Assembly (NCBI RefSeq): GCF_905475395.1
Contig: NC_058337.1
Span: 102,604,368-102,668,367, forward strand
Direction: 5' to 3'
Source: Chrysoperla carnea
Lineage: Eukaryota > Arthropoda > Insecta > Neuroptera > Chrysopidae
DNA length: 64,000 bases
The stretch's first letter is position 1. Every line of letters starts with the position of its first letter. Shown here piece by piece: positions 37,118-51,014 of the stretch. Position numbers and translations under genes: made by a program. The notes under the pieces are model-generated. The model was not told where the DNA came from and ran no database searches. It worked only from the letters and a program-made list of their open reading frames with translations.

Positions 37118-39144
37118 GTTTAATTATAAATTTTTTAGTCAAACTTTTATATTCAAAAATTTACTTTTAATTTTTATTTCCAAATAAATATTTATAAAAA
37201 GTGACAGTAATTCATTTAAGATAACTAGCCTACTTAAAAATTGATGTAAAAATCACATAACAACGAACAATTTTCTTGAAATTGCAAAAAATTTTCACTA
37301 GGTAAGTACTGGGTTATAAGTAGGTACAACGAGGCACATAATCAAGAACCCCCATCTAGTTTTAATTGGCCGTACTTTTCTCAGAAAATTGGTCCATTAG
37401 AGAAATTATATTGGGTATTGTTAGACCAACTTTGTAAACTATGTAAATATCTGAGTATATTCTTACTGCGGCATCAATCGCGGACGCCCCAAGCAGTGTT
37501 AATAGAAATGCATATGTATGTATTGTCTAAGACTATACTTGGTTTTTATTTAGAAACAAGCTTGATACCTGCCCGTTTCATTGGGCTTAAAACTGGCCTC
37601 CACCTTTTTTGATCTCACTTATCCCCCTTCCATAAGTAAAGATACCTTGAATATAACTTTGACCTTTAGCATTATCTAAAGGTTAACTTAAATTCATAAC
37701 CGATAAGAGATAACAGACCACTTTGAATTCAAAAGTTGTTCTTTATTAAATAACGTAACATTTTTTGTTTAAAATATTTTTACTTTTATTCAAAATTATC
37801 TCTTATTATTTTCTGCAGAACTCATTTGATTTATAAGAAAATGTTTCAAACAAAAAATGTTGGTCCTTGATCCTTGCGACCGCCCATAGATGTTTCTTGC
37901 GACCGCCAAAACGACCAGCACCAAATGATATTTTGGCTAAAATAAATCATAAATCATTTTTAATTCAACATGAAGATATTTTTAAAATATAATATTTACT
38001 AAATTTAATTGCGTTAGAAAAATTGGGTTGTTTGTAAAATTAAAACAAAATTTTTTTTTCTTTCAAATATTTGATATATTTCCTCCTTTTTTAAGGTTCT
38101 TTTTGGGAAATATTAAAAAAAAAATTATGTTAATAGATAATATTTGCCGTAGTTAGAGTTCTCAACTAAATATAATTAATATTACTTACTTATTGATGAA
38201 CATTATTTGAGTTAAAGTACGATCCATGTTTTTATATAAAATTTTGTTAAATCTAAAAAAAATTACGAATTGATAATTATTCATGTATAACATTAAATGT
38301 GAGTAAGGTGTAAGAAATGTACTAGTAAGGTGTACTCTTTTATTTTTTTGGGAAATCAGCGAGTCAAAATGGTTCTACTTGAAACAAACATATTTTTAAG
38401 GTCGTTAAAAAATCAGTTCATATTCCGTGGAATCTGGAATTTTTAAATTAGAAAATTATTCTTTATAAAATACATTAAACTTTTACTGGAAAGTTTTTTT
38501 CAAAACCTAATAAATTCAACGGAACATCATTATCATGAGATATAATTATCAAATTCATGAGATAATCGGAAAATATTTCTAAAAATGATTTGGTCATGTG
38601 TTTATTTCGAGGCAACTTTCAAAATCGAAAGTCAAGAACAACTAAAAAATTTCTTTCAGACAGTTGCAAACAGAACTAACAATTTTGACTGTGATTTTTT
38701 GTTCCTAAAACACGTCGATTGGGAACAAATAAAAAACGGCGTACGCTTGCACAGAATTTTTTGCATTAATTTTAAAAAGCAATGTGCTATATTTTGGAGA
38801 GAATTAAGATGACTTCTAACAATTAACTGGTTAGAGACAGAGGATAACTTCAAAATAAAAAGTCGTGCCTTATAAAATATCAACGAAATATTTTTTCCTG
38901 AAACATTTTTTCAAGAGTTAATTTTGAATTGATTCAAAAGAAATTGAATTCGAAATTTTTTGTATCTATTCTCTTATGGAAATAAGCTTTTGCATTAAAA
39001 TTTCCATAGTAGAGAGAGATAGAGAAAATAATTAAATTACTATAGGAAAATTATACTTCGTTGAGTATTCTGCTGTTCCGGTAATTTTCTAATAGCCCGT
39101 AAATTGTCTTGGATGAAAATAAAAGATAATTTCTTGTTGTTAAT
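37118..39144. other. Intergenic gap between paralog B and the zinc-finger gene
   Basis: The first 110 bases match the 5' flank of paralog A (25869-26010) and so probably include shared promoter sequence. About 37565-37650 is a retroelement fragment with GCCCGTTTCATTGGGC. The rest is AT-rich and I see nothing I can name. A short open frame at 38585-38812 has no recognisable motif. Confidence 0.5.
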
Positions 39145-42100
39145 CTAAATAATAGATAAATTAATACTTGCCTTATGTTGTTTGGCTTTATGTCGCTTTA
39201 AACTGCTTGAATCATAAAAACCTTTCGAACAGATTGTACATACATAAGGTGTTTCTCCCGTATGAATACGTTCATGTACCGTTAAAGTACCTTTTACTGT
39301 AAACTTTTTCAAACAAAATGAACATTCGTATGGTTTTAAATTCTCATGTATACGTAAATGATATCTTAAATGTGAATCTTGTTTAAACGATTTTGAACAA
39401 TATTTGCATGTATAAGGACGTTCGCCAGTATGCACATTTTTATGACATTTTAACAAACCAAGTTGTGAGAATGTTTTGTCACATAAATCACATTTGTATG
39501 GTTTTGCACCTAAATTTAAAAAAAAATAATTAATTTTTTTCAGTTGCATATAATTATGATGAGATAAATGGTTAAGGGGTTAAAAATGAGAAGGATTTTG
39601 AAAAATTAGATTTCTATTTTTTCAACATTCAGCGTACCCTTTTTAACTTGACATCTGCAAAAAATGTATGAGAGAAATTTCAAAATTTTTTTAAATATAT
39701 CCTTATAAATTATAGCTCAAGTGTTAGTCTCTAATAAACAAACAAACAACCTTACTTTCACATTTATTATAAGTAGGGATTGTTTTGCAAATGCCAAGTT
39801 ATAAAACGAAGACAACCTGCATATTTCAAAAATATATATCAAAATATATCAGATATATTTGATAATTGAAAAATATAGATTATTTAATGTGTTTTAATGC
39901 CACCAAATATATCTGATGTTCAGCTAAGTGGTGCAATTTTATTGTTCGCAACATCCTCTTTGAATTTTAATTCACACATGCTTATCAATCCATCGAAATT
40001 GCGTACGAACATATCATAAAAACTAATTCTCAATATTTTTCTCAAAAATTCTGTTTTTTTATCATAGATAGTCTAAGGCGTTTTTACATATTTACATTCC
40101 AATGTAAATATATTATTAAAAATACAGTTTTATGTTATCTTATGACTCCTCCTTAAAAAAGGCCTTAGACTAGCTATAGTGAAATACCCTGTATACGTTA
40201 TGTGACTAAAGGAAAATGAATAATTTTATCAATTTCAATAGGCAATATTCATGTATTTTTTTATATTTTTAATTCATTGTTTACACCACTATAACAAAGT
40301 AAAAAATATACTGTTTAAAAATGCTGTATTTAAGTGTAAAAAAATATTTAAAATACATTATAATTTTGAGATATTTAAACGCAGTTTTTTGGCGCTCTCT
40401 GTTAATGACGTATAAGTACGTGATCTGTCAATTGGTGACAGTTCAATGTATAATTTACACTTTAAAAAGTGAATTTACAAAACAAAATTTACTCTCGTTA
40501 TTATTAAGTTTTCTAATAAAAAGCTGTAGAATAGTATAATTTAATGAAATACCATTTAAAATGTAAGTAATTAATATCATACAGTATGTCAACAAATTTG
40601 ACAAGCCCGTACTTTGATGTCACGTCCGTATAAAAATTTGAACTTTCGTTTTAGAAATTTTTAAATGCCCTCACTGTATTTGTACTTTTATTAATTAATT
40701 TCAAGTAATTAAAAAGATATTAATTACTAAAATAATGGTTTAGTTGAAATGCCCAGTCATTAAAGTTACGGGAGAAAAATATTTGAACCAAATTTAAATT
40801 TCATGAATATTCCCTATTATATTCGTCATTCAACAAACAATGACAAATAAATGTAAAATGAATTTAAAACTATGATTACCTGAATGTACTTTCATATGTG
40901 ATAAATAATTTGAATACGATACAAATTCTTTTCCACATAATGAACATAAAAAATTTTTAATATTTGCATGATTTAATTGATGTTCATATAAGCCTTTTTT
41001 AGTTTTTAATATTTTACCACATTCATCACATTCATATTCTTTGTCATTTTTTTTTCGTATTTTAATTTTATCACCTTTATTATTTAAAAAATGATGATGG
41101 CGTATATGTAATTGTAAATTACAATAACGAGTAAAAATTTTATTACATATATCACATTTATGTTCACCTATTCCCGTATGCATTGTCATATGCCGACGTA
41201 AATTTGCTGGTAGTGTGAATTTCGCCAAACATACGTTACATTCAACTTGTTTCTCTTTTGTATGTACATTCATGTGACCTTTTAAAATTTTCTTTAATTT
41301 AAAACTTTTATTACATATGGAACATACATGCGGTCGTATATCTGTGTGTACACATGCAAGGTGTCTTTTTACGCTTGATGATTGTGCGAAAGTTGCATTA
41401 CATTCTTTACATTTAAACGGTTTTTGTTTTGTGTGTGAAAATTCATGAATTTTAAGATTTTTTGGCGTTGTGAAACTTTCATTACATGTTTTACATTCAT
41501 ATTTTGTCATTTCATTTTCTTTTAAATCATCATCTTTTAATTCTTCTTCATCAATAGCATAGTCTTCTTTAATAAATATTTTTTCTTCTTCAATTTCTTT
41601 AGTTGAATCATTTTTATCGATTAAATCGTTATCTTTATTAAATAAATATTGAATTTGTAAATCATTTTCGTCTGTCAAACATTTCTTATCTTCTTCTTCA
41701 TTAATAAGTATAAATTGATAACTATCATCTTTATTTAATTCGTTCTCATCTTGCCCATCATCTTTAATGAGGATAAATTGATAGCTATTTGATAAATATT
41801 GAATATGTAATTTTTCACATTGTAATTTAAATACATAAACATGTTTAATGGAGTTTATACATTTTTCACAAATATTTTGTGGTAAATTATCATTTTTATC
41901 CACCTACAAAATTATTTTTAGATTATAACATATTTTTAATTTGAATTGGTATTTTGATTTTGAATCCACGAATTGCAATAAAATTTGAAAAATGATGTTT
42001 ATTAAAATGAAAGAAGAGAATGGGCTTTATTAAAATGGACTCTGTAAATTGGAAAAACTTGTGATAGAAATATGGTAAAATTAGTTAAAATCTCTTACAA

Positions 42101-42721
42101 ATTTATAAACAACTAGCTGTGAACTACCCGCTTCGCTGGGAAATTTCAATTTTAAATACAAAGATTATTGTGTTATAACCTTCACTTCATATGCTGTCAC
42201 TTACCCTCCTTTTGTTCACAATTTCGTCGACATCTCATTAATCTCTAAAATTAGTAGTGTTTCTCTACTATATTATGCATGTATTAATATTATATATAAA
42301 AACCTTCATCTTAAATCTATTAGAAAAAACCACATCAAAATCCGTTGCGTAGTTTTAAAGATTCAAGCATACATAAGGACATAGGGACAGACAGCGGGAA
42401 GCGACTTTGTTTTATACTATGTATTAATTATTTTCATAAACAAAATTCAAATATTTAAAAGAAATAATCGCATGTAAATTATGAGAAAGATGAAAAATAA
42501 TGTTAATTTCAAATGTCAAAAATTTTAAACTTTTCCATAAATCAAAGATTTAGTTTTAATGTTTGAAACTTATATTTGTAAATATTAGGTATTTGACTTA
42601 CCTGTATATTAGCAATTGCCACTATCATGGATGGACAATCAACATCAGTAACATCAAATATATTTTTTAAATCATCATTTTCTTGGCCACAGGTACGACA
42701 TATTTTATCAAATAATAACAT
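39145..42721 (-). CDS. ZAD domain protein with 11 C2H2 zinc fingers (3 exons, 502 aa)
   Basis: Exons: 42602-42721, 40880-41903, 39145-39509; GT-AG, 1509 nt in frame. Exon 1 carries the first ZAD cysteine pair (ICRTCGQEND) and exon 2 the second (NICEKCINS), giving an N-terminal ZAD of about 75 residues, an arthropod dimerisation module. An acidic linker (residues about 75-170) contains a duplicated SYQFILI phrase. Seven C2H2 fingers follow in exon 2 and four in exon 3, with TGERPY and TGETPY linkers in the last array. This is a probable nuclear DNA-binding transcription factor; ortholog and target are unknown. The stop at 39145-39147 is the simplest reading. A donor GTATTA just before it could instead join a further exon that I did not find. 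Confidence 0.9.
40066..40176. mobile_element. Small foldback element in a zinc-finger gene intron
   Basis: TAGATAGTCTAAGGC at 40066-40080 is inverted at about 40162-40176 (GCCTTAGACTAGCTA). The centre has ATTTACATTCCAATGTAAAT, itself a near palindrome. It is about 111 bp and lies between exons 2 and 3. TA flanks would fit a Tc1/mariner-type MITE. Confidence 0.5.
42109..42425 (+). repeat. Retroelement 3'-end type repeat in zinc-finger intron 1
   Basis: It starts CTAGCTGTGAACTACCCGCT then TCGCTGGG and ends AAATCCGTTGCGTAGTTTTA followed by GGGACAGACAGCGGGAAGCG and TTTTATACTATGTA. This start-end pair is a very common arthropod repeat layout. No protein is encoded. Confidence 0.7.
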
Positions 42722-43862
42722 TTTTATTTAACTTTGTTTCTTGTTATTAACACTAAATTACTTTTTATTATTGCTGTTCAAAATTGACAGTAGTTACTGT
42801 TATATCAAAGCGTGCCTCGTGGTTAAGCCTTTGAATATGTACTAAATGGCGATGGCAACAGAGTGAGAACGACCTCTCTAAGATATCGAGAATGATAATA
42901 AATGACTGATCTTGATTATTAATCCGCATGCCTTAATATACAATATAATATTCTGGCGCGTATTTAAAATAAGATTATAACACTTTTAAATAAATACTGT
43001 GATACATGTCTGCTTTAAAATATTTCTTGCAAATAAAACAATACCTAACCATTCTTTAAAACTTTTACACAGAATAAATTAAACACTCAGTAACAGATCA
43101 TTGGAATAGCTGATTTCCGTCAATACGATCATTCCCATTGAATAACTCGATCTATTCTTGTGTTTCTCTGTCAGCTGTTTGAATATGACAGCTGAATATT
43201 TGTTGACTTTGTTAATCATCTCTGTGAAGCAAAAATGTACATGCTTAGTACAAAATGGGCATATCTAGTAATAGATGATCTAAGGGTTAAACTAATGTTG
43301 CCTAATATACAATACAAATATGGAGGGTAGAGATAAGGAGAACTATCTTAAATAGGAGTTAAAGTAAAAAAGTGTTCATCTAAAAACAGCAAATAACAGT
43401 TACAAAATTGACCAGAATGGGGCTTGTGTAGCAGGAGGTGTTTTATGTGAAATTCTCCATCCTTCTCGAACAACTTGTTTAGATCTTTATCTTACTCTTA
43501 TTACTTTGAGCACTTCTTTTAAAACTTACACTTTTGCTACAGCAGCGCCACCCTTATTTGCTGCTTTTCGATGGACACTTTTTATATACAGAGATGGTTC
43601 TCCTTATCTCTACCCTCCATAAATACAAAGATAAAGATTGATACAGATGATTATAAATTTAAGTAAAAACATTATATATTATTATAACATTTAATAAAAT
43701 TCAATAATACATAAAAAAATACAATATAATTAACTCCGAATAAAATTAAATAATGAAATTATATAACAATTAATTATGTACACACTTATATAATAATTAT
43801 TCAATGATAACGAAGAAACATTAGTTAAAATAACATACCCCTACTTTCAACATGTTGATATC
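42722..43862. other. Intergenic gap between the ETHE1 end and the zinc-finger start
   Basis: It holds the intact MITE at 43319-43621 (listed) and otherwise AT-rich sequence, including the zinc-finger gene's 5' flank and the ETHE1 3' flank. I see no further exon. Confidence 0.6.
43311..43629. mobile_element. Intact MITE with 8-bp target duplication
   Basis: The element is 43319-43621. The ends TATGGAGGGTAGAGATAAGG, continuing to 43348, are inverted at 43592-43621 with about one mismatch in 30. The direct repeat AATACAAA flanks it exactly (43311-43318 and 43622-43629). Inner symmetry continues (ACAGCAAATAA with TTATTTGCTG). An 8-bp duplication fits hAT, P or Merlin-type transposases; hAT is most common. 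There is no coding sequence, so it is non-autonomous. Confidence 0.88.
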
Positions 43863-45666
43863 TTAATCAAAAACACCACAAACTTTGTTAGCAGGGACAG
43901 CTTTATCTGTAATATTAATTATTTTACATTTATTTAATTAATATAAATGAAATGGTGTCATATTATAAGCCATAAAAAATGACTCAACACAAGGTCTAGA
44001 GTTATCTTGCCCTTGTCCCTCAACATCAAAGATAAGCGATACTTACCAATCATTTTTGGATATGGTAAATTTAAATTTTTCATAATATCAACAAATTCAT
44101 CCAAAGATTTAGTTAATCTTGGATTATATAATTTTTCTTCTCCGACAGACGTACACATAACGCCTTTATAGTCATGTGCTGGATATAATAAATAATGATC
44201 AGGTAATGAAAATATATTTTTATGTATTGAATGATATAACGTGGTTGGATCTCCTTCTTGAAAATCAGTCCTTCCACATCCACGTATCAAAAGTGTATCA
44301 CCCGTGAATGCCATTTCCTTAAATATTATTATAATTCTAATAAAATTCGCATATTCAGTTAATTCAGAATTCTTTTGAATATAAGACGGCAGATACTGGT
44401 GGGAGCATCATACTGCGTATGTCAACAAGCGTGTGCATGAAAAGTTATAAGATGTCCCCAGGTCATGCCCCCAAAAAGTAAACATAAACCGCCTTACATT
44501 GTCAAAATGAAATTCTAATTGAAATATTTTTATAAACCTGATCTCTCCAAATGTATGTGACACAACCGTTTGTATGCCCTGGAGTAGCAACTACTTCTAA
44601 CTGATGATTACCAAATTTAATAACATCACCACTTGTTACATAAACATCAGCTTTTGCACCACTTTCTTTTGATATTAAACTTTTACAATTTGGCAAGATT
44701 TTTTTTAATTGTCCAGTACCAGTTACATGGTCAGCATGCATGTGTGTATTCACTACATTAATTATGATTTTATTTAATTATTATATTTTAATTTTATTTA
44801 TGAATTATTATTCTAATTTAATTAATTTGTTAACAATAAATATATAACGATAAATTGAATCGATATATTTCAATTTATCGTATATGATTGTTTAAGGCCA
44901 TGTAGGTAGCGAATCTGAAGCGGGTTTATTTCTCGTACCGTCATAGATGGCAACCAACATGCGTCAACGGAATGGAGAGTTCCTTAACGCTTGGTGAGCC
45001 CCCAAAATTTTATCAATTGCCGCGTTTATTTAATTTGAAGGACTTTTACATGACGTTAAAATCTTTTTATGATTGATTCACTTGTTTAGTTTCATTTTCA
45101 ATTGATTTTGTTCGGAAAAGTGACTTCTAAAAGCTTGCACTTGTTTGGATTTGAAAAAGTGCAAGAGTATTTATATTAACATGGAACTTGACCTGGCCTC
45201 ATTAAATGAATTATTTACCGTTAATCATAATTAAATAAATGAAAAATAAAATATATTTACTAGCATATTTTAAATTTAAATTCAATTCTTTAATAATACG
45301 AGCATCTCGTTCAGCATGTTCTAGAACAGGATCAATTAGCACAGCTTCTTTTGCCAGAATATCACCCAATAAGTATGTATATGTGCAGCTAATATTATCA
45401 AAAAGCTAGAATTATAAACATAAAATAAAAAATCTTTAATGAACTGTAAATTTAAATCAGAGGATTGAGGAGGATTTAATAATTAAGCTCTAATTTAAAT
45501 TAACAATTGAATTGCTCGAAAAATCTTATTCTACATCCAGCTTAACCTAGAAAACACGTAAGTCTATTTTTGATTGACACTGACATTGTAAATTGTTATC
45601 AAACACAAAAGTTAATACAAACAATAATTGACTTACCTGCCTAAATAGTAATCTTTTACCAGTCAT
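43863..45666 (-). CDS. ETHE1: Persulfide dioxygenase ETHE1 (5 exons, 234 aa)
   Basis: Exons: 45637-45666, 45261-45405, 44538-44752, 44047-44317, 43863-43906; GT-AG, 705 nt in frame. ETHE1 oxidises glutathione persulfide to sulfite with O2 in mitochondria, in the sulfide detoxification pathway. It has the metallo-beta-lactamase fold with one Fe. The signature [15 protein letters not shown] and FTGDTLL supply the expected two His and one Asp iron ligands. [11 protein letters not shown] is the ETHE1-specific segment and PAHDYKG the following active-site loop. The length is close to insect ETHE1. The N-terminus ([10 protein letters not shown]) is short and basic, and I cannot confirm a mitochondrial presequence. 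The Met before NTHMHADH, where Val is usual, is created across a splice junction. Confidence 0.93.
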
Positions 45667-48600
45667 AATTTTATATTTTTGAAAATTGCCTTTCTTTACT
45701 TGTGCTTAATTATGCAAGTGGATGTTAATAATAAAACAACTTCACCTATGATTTTTAAACGAAGCGAACATTTAAGTAATTGCATCATATAAAATGTAAT
45801 TATTTATTTTTCCTGAGTGACTTACCTATGTAAGTATGATGAAATATGTATTACCTAAATAGCAATGGTATACTTGTAAAAGCAATGACTATTTAAATAT
45901 TTACTTCAATCAAAATAATTTTTTAATAAGAGATAAATATATTTTATCATTAATTCTATTTATATAGACAAGTCACGTACACCGACTCTCTGCTCTACAC
46001 ACCCATAAATAATATAAACGATATCGTTTGTTATTAAATATTTTAATTATTAAGCTTCCTTATTTTTTTAAAAAAATAATTTGATTTTATTTAATTCTGC
46101 ATTGTTGTTGAAGTTAGTAAAAGTGGTAAGATCTTCCTCTAAACTTTAGAGTCTAAAGCAAACTCTATTCTTCCACTTAACTTGATAGCTCCTAAATGCC
46201 TAAATAGAATGAACTTGAGGTGATCAATCTAAAACTAAACAAAAAGTAATTTTATCGTTCTGGATACTCTAAATGTACCTCGCCCTTAGATGGCTTCAAG
46301 CATTATAAGCGATATAATATGGGTACAAACTGAAAAGCACCTGATTGCCGACTAAATATTCTTCGTGTAATTGCTAGGTACTCACCTTTAAATATAAAGT
46401 TTAGAAATTACTTATATTCCATATCTATCCATCTTATATAAATTCAGCCCTTACAATACAACTCATTCAATCGCTTATACAAATTGTAGCCCACTTCTAG
46501 ACCTGTCAGAGAAATGCGGCCTTGAAATCTGGAAATCTACATGTGAATTCCGAAAACTTTTCGAACCCATCCCCATTAAAATCGGAAAACGCCTCTGAAA
46601 TCACCCTTTTAGTTCTATTCATGCTAGAAAGATGTGATTTTTGATGGTATTCAATTATGAGGTGTTTATTGTTCTTATCAAGTTCTCCTAACTCTTACAA
46701 TTTTTAAGTGTTGCCAAATTCTCATAATCGTAAGCTTTATAAAATTCATGATAATAGCTTACCACTTATTATCTTCCCAATATAGGAAGTTACTTTAATG
46801 GGTACGATTTTCGAAATCGAAATTTTCAACATAACCTTACGTTTCATGGTTAGGATAAGGCATTAATAGCAATTTGAAGAATAAGTATGTGTGTACATCC
46901 GTAGACAGTTTTTTCGCCGTCGATATCACGCGAACAAAAAATGATATCGACTTATTAATGGTAATATGATCCGAAAAGCATTTCATAACATTCAATCGAG
47001 TCGTTTCGAGTCGTTCAAGTTTTGATTTTAAAAAATTTTTTAAACTTTTTATTTTGCTGGGAAGTTATTCGTGTTGACCTCAAGGGTCACATTAGACTCT
47101 ATCCACAGTTTTTTTTCTCTCTCAGATAAGTCCTTCATTGCTTTGAAGGACTATTCCTACAAAATCATTGAACAATTCTTGCCTTTTTAGTGTTAGACTG
47201 AGATTTTTCGTTCCATATACAAACGGTAGATTATCATATAATAAAGTTTTAAAACAATGATTTATAATAGAAAAGACAAATAGATAAATTTGTAACAATA
47301 TTATATTTATTTATAATATTCTTATACTTAAAATTTAAATATTACATAGTAATATCATGATCATTCATTTTTATTGCAAAGCTATTAGAATGTATAATAA
47401 TATTATTATTTGAGTACTTCTTTGTACAATTTGTTTCATCTTTCAATATCATTCATTTTTATATTATCATTAATTTTTTTTTATTAATAATAATAATCAT
47501 TTAATTATAAATTTTTATTTGTTTTAAACAAAATTCAAAGTGAGAGAGGCGATCGATATTTATATTTTTACAAATACATTTAATATGTGTGACATTTTAT
47601 GTTCATTTTAGTAACATTATTTCATAGATCTTTAATAACAAATAAGCTCTCAGCCATTATTAAACACAATTTTAATTTTTGCCATAAACAGTAACTTGTT
47701 TTGTTCAAATTTTTGTTCAATAAGTTTTATTGCTGGCAGTACAATTCTTGGCAGGAGCTATCGCCAAGACATTCGTAAAGTCGAAAGCGAGGAGCAACGA
47801 GTACAACGACATAAAATGACGATTCACAGTGTTAGATATCGCGTGTAAAAAATAGTTTATTAAATACGCTCGATTCTTTTGACTGACATAGTGACATTAT
47901 AGTAAAATCGTCTAGATATGAAATGAGCCGGAACCGAGAGAAGATAGTTGACACAAGCAAAACCGAGCTTTACATGTACATTATCGAGGAGCCGCCTATT
48001 CCTTTCTTGATAGTTTGTTATTATTATGTCTAGGGACATAATAATGTTATAACCTCTAAGGTATTGGCATTTTTATATTTTTATCATTTAACAAAAAAAT
48101 ATATTAATTATCATATCTCAACTACTTACTTTCATATCATTTTATTAATTTACTAATATTAGCGGATATGAGTGATAATTAAATTAATATCTACATAATA
48201 TAAATTAATATTTAATAAACAAAACAGAAATCAGTTAAGTCAGTAAAACTTTTTAGCAAATGTTTAGATAATATGGATAAGTATACCTAAATCCAACTAA
48301 AGTGTTTGTCGATCTTTCTGTCCAACTTCATTGAATAAGTGAAATAAATTATTTGAATGTCAATTGAATATTTTTTTAAATATTTATTAAAATATTCTGG
48401 TCCCATCTGGTCATATGATAAATAAATCGGAAAATGTACCTTTCTCATTAAATTATATAATTTTCTACTCAAGAAATTTTACATAAAATCTATATGTCTC
48501 ATCTATATACCTAATTTGCGCTATGTAGTGATTCAAACAAAATTTTGACAAATAGTATTATCAAAAGTTTTGTTTGAATATATTTAACTCCTTTTTTATC

Positions 48601-48835
48601 TTTTATTTCTACATGTTAGAGTATGTAGAGTGTATTCGAAAAATATGTTTTTAAATATATTTTGAATATGATAAATAATATATTATAAATTGTATATGAA
48701 CATGATCAGAAATCTCCAAAAAGAATTTAAAGTTGTTTAAACTTGGAAAGTGATTTAAACAATATTTGTATTTAAAAACGAAACGTCTTTATACAATAAG
48801 CCACAGAATCGAGTTTTGCTCGTGATCTGTAGACT

Positions 48836-49232
48836 TTCCAATGTAGTTATCATTACGAAAAGCAGGTGTAGGGGGAATCTTTTTCAGTAATGGCGGATAA
48901 AGATGGTAATGGAAGGTGCGATGGTGAAAGTGAAAATCTGCTCGTGATATGTAATATGTCCGCCCTTTTTCCAATATAATTTACGTTACCTAAGAAGTGA
49001 AAATTGAAATGGGCGGATGACTAGGTCTTGCCTAACGAATGAAAAAAAAACACTTTAATTTTCACTTCTTAGGTGACGTAAATTATATTGAAAAAGGAGT
49101 GGACATATTACATTCACGAGCAAATTTTCACTTTCAACCTCGCACCTTCCATCTCCGCATTAGGGGTTTTATCCGCCATTACCGAAAAAGGTTCCCCCAC
49201 ACCCCCTTTGCGTAATGACAACTACATTGTAA
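48836..49232. mobile_element. Long foldback element, about 160-bp arms
   Basis: About 48836-48995 is inverted at about 49050-49232. Paired blocks include AATATAATTTACGT with ACGTAAATTATATT, CCTAAGAAGTGAAAATT with AATTTTCACTTCTTAGG, and TAATGGCGGATAAA with TTTATCCGCCATTA. The outer ends are CAATGTAGTTATCATTACG and the inverse CGTAATGACAACTACATTG. The loop is about 50 bp. No protein is encoded, and no target duplication was fixed. Confidence 0.8.
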
Positions 49233-51014
49233 GGATAATATATCACGGCTCTATCTCTTAGTCTATCTATTATTATTGAGAATGCAAACTCATCAATCTT
49301 TCAATTCTAATAATCAACTATCGTATAAATTGCAGTCTATATTTACACAAGTCTGTTAACTCTATATAATGTTCCCTTATTAACAAATGTTCCCTTATTG
49401 ATGTACGAGTTAGTTCCTAAAACTGCTACATAGCAACGCCACCAGTATTAATTCCAAACACTGTCAAATTAATATTATTTATTAATAATTAAATTTTATT
49501 TCAACAAATATTATTATGAATTAATTAAAATTATTTATTAATTTAATGATAATAAATAGAATTTATACAAAATTAAAACTTGTTTATTTATTTTAAATTT
49601 TATACTAATAAAGCTATTTGGATTTGAAATATGTGGCGCCGTCTAGTGTTTAATAAAAATAAAGTAACTAAAACATTTTCTTTAAGAGACCCATGATTTT
49701 TTCCGAAGTTAAATGACTTGTATATATATGACTGTGGTATATATTGACTCAATTTTATTAGGAGGTTTATTATCTCTTTGAAGATTTCTGAATAAACTTC
49801 AAATGTCACAATATTATACATAATATATAAATGCTTTTAAAAGTGCAATGTTTTTTAAAAATATGTTAGGCTCTTTGTCTATCATATATGTATATTCTTC
49901 TTTTTTTATATATATAAAATTAAGTGCTTATTGAATGATGGTAATTTTTTAGACTAATTCTCATATTCACATCGAATCAGAAGCCAAGAAAGCATTCAAT
50001 TTCTTCTAATTTATAAATGATAGAGTAATGTTTGTGTGTAAAATATTTTTAAAGAATCTAGAATAACAAACACAATAACAAACGTTTTGAAAAAACTTTT
50101 GAAAATCTCATTCAGTCTTTAGTGCATTGTGAGATGAATATATTCATTTTTTTTTATTTTAAATTTAATATTTATTTAGTAACTTATATAAATTATTGCT
50201 TTTTCATATATTTTTATTTATATACATTCTATTATTTCAATAACAAATATAATACAATCAAAACTCGATTAATTCACTCCTTAATATATACGACGGGGAA
50301 ACTTTTAATCGTGCCTAAGACAGGCTAAAATGGTATTTTAAATGCCAAAGTGTAAAGTAGTTTTAATTGGTCATTTTTAAAGAAAAGGTTAAACTGATGG
50401 CACATTTCTTTTGGGTTTTAAGAAGTATATTATTGTTTTAATAAACAATTCATTTGATTAATCGAATCTCTATTGTATACAGTTAATTTATAAATTAATA
50501 TAAATCAAGCAAAAACATCATTAGATTGATAATGAGATGATAAATATTAGCATTCCATTTTATAATTTTATCAAGAGGGCTAACGTAACGGAGGGAAGAC
50601 AGTTAATATCTATTCAATTCTATTCAAAATAAAAATTATTTTCATATTGGTTTTGATTCAAAATTACTTATCAACCAGATATATATTACACGATCTTTTA
50701 AATATGAAGCTGGAATTTGCTTATTATGAAAAATATTAAAAGAATTTTAACGCTCCTTGGAGAAAGTTCCAGAATAACTTGTTCGTAGAGAGGAGCACAC
50801 TGTATGGTCGATAAACAGAGTCGAGCATAGCGCTCACTGCGGAAAAAATTTCGTTAAATCATGCTCTTGTTCATAATTTAAATAAATTTAAATTTATATT
50901 TTGTATATAATAACAGTTTTTGACAGAACTACCAATCTGCCAATTTGGTAGTTCATATAATATTTGTTTTCGTTATTGTGTCTATTTTACTTTCGTTATT
51001 TTGCCCAAAATTTG

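Noticed and set aside
38585-38812. 75-codon open frame on the plus strand with an antisense partner of equal length
   Set aside because: No domain, no convincing splice or start context, and the composition is like nearby intergenic DNA. Likely chance.
39131-39160. A fourth exon of the zinc-finger gene beyond 39145
   Set aside because: A donor-like GTATTA precedes the stop, but no downstream exon with a finger or matching phase was found before 37118.
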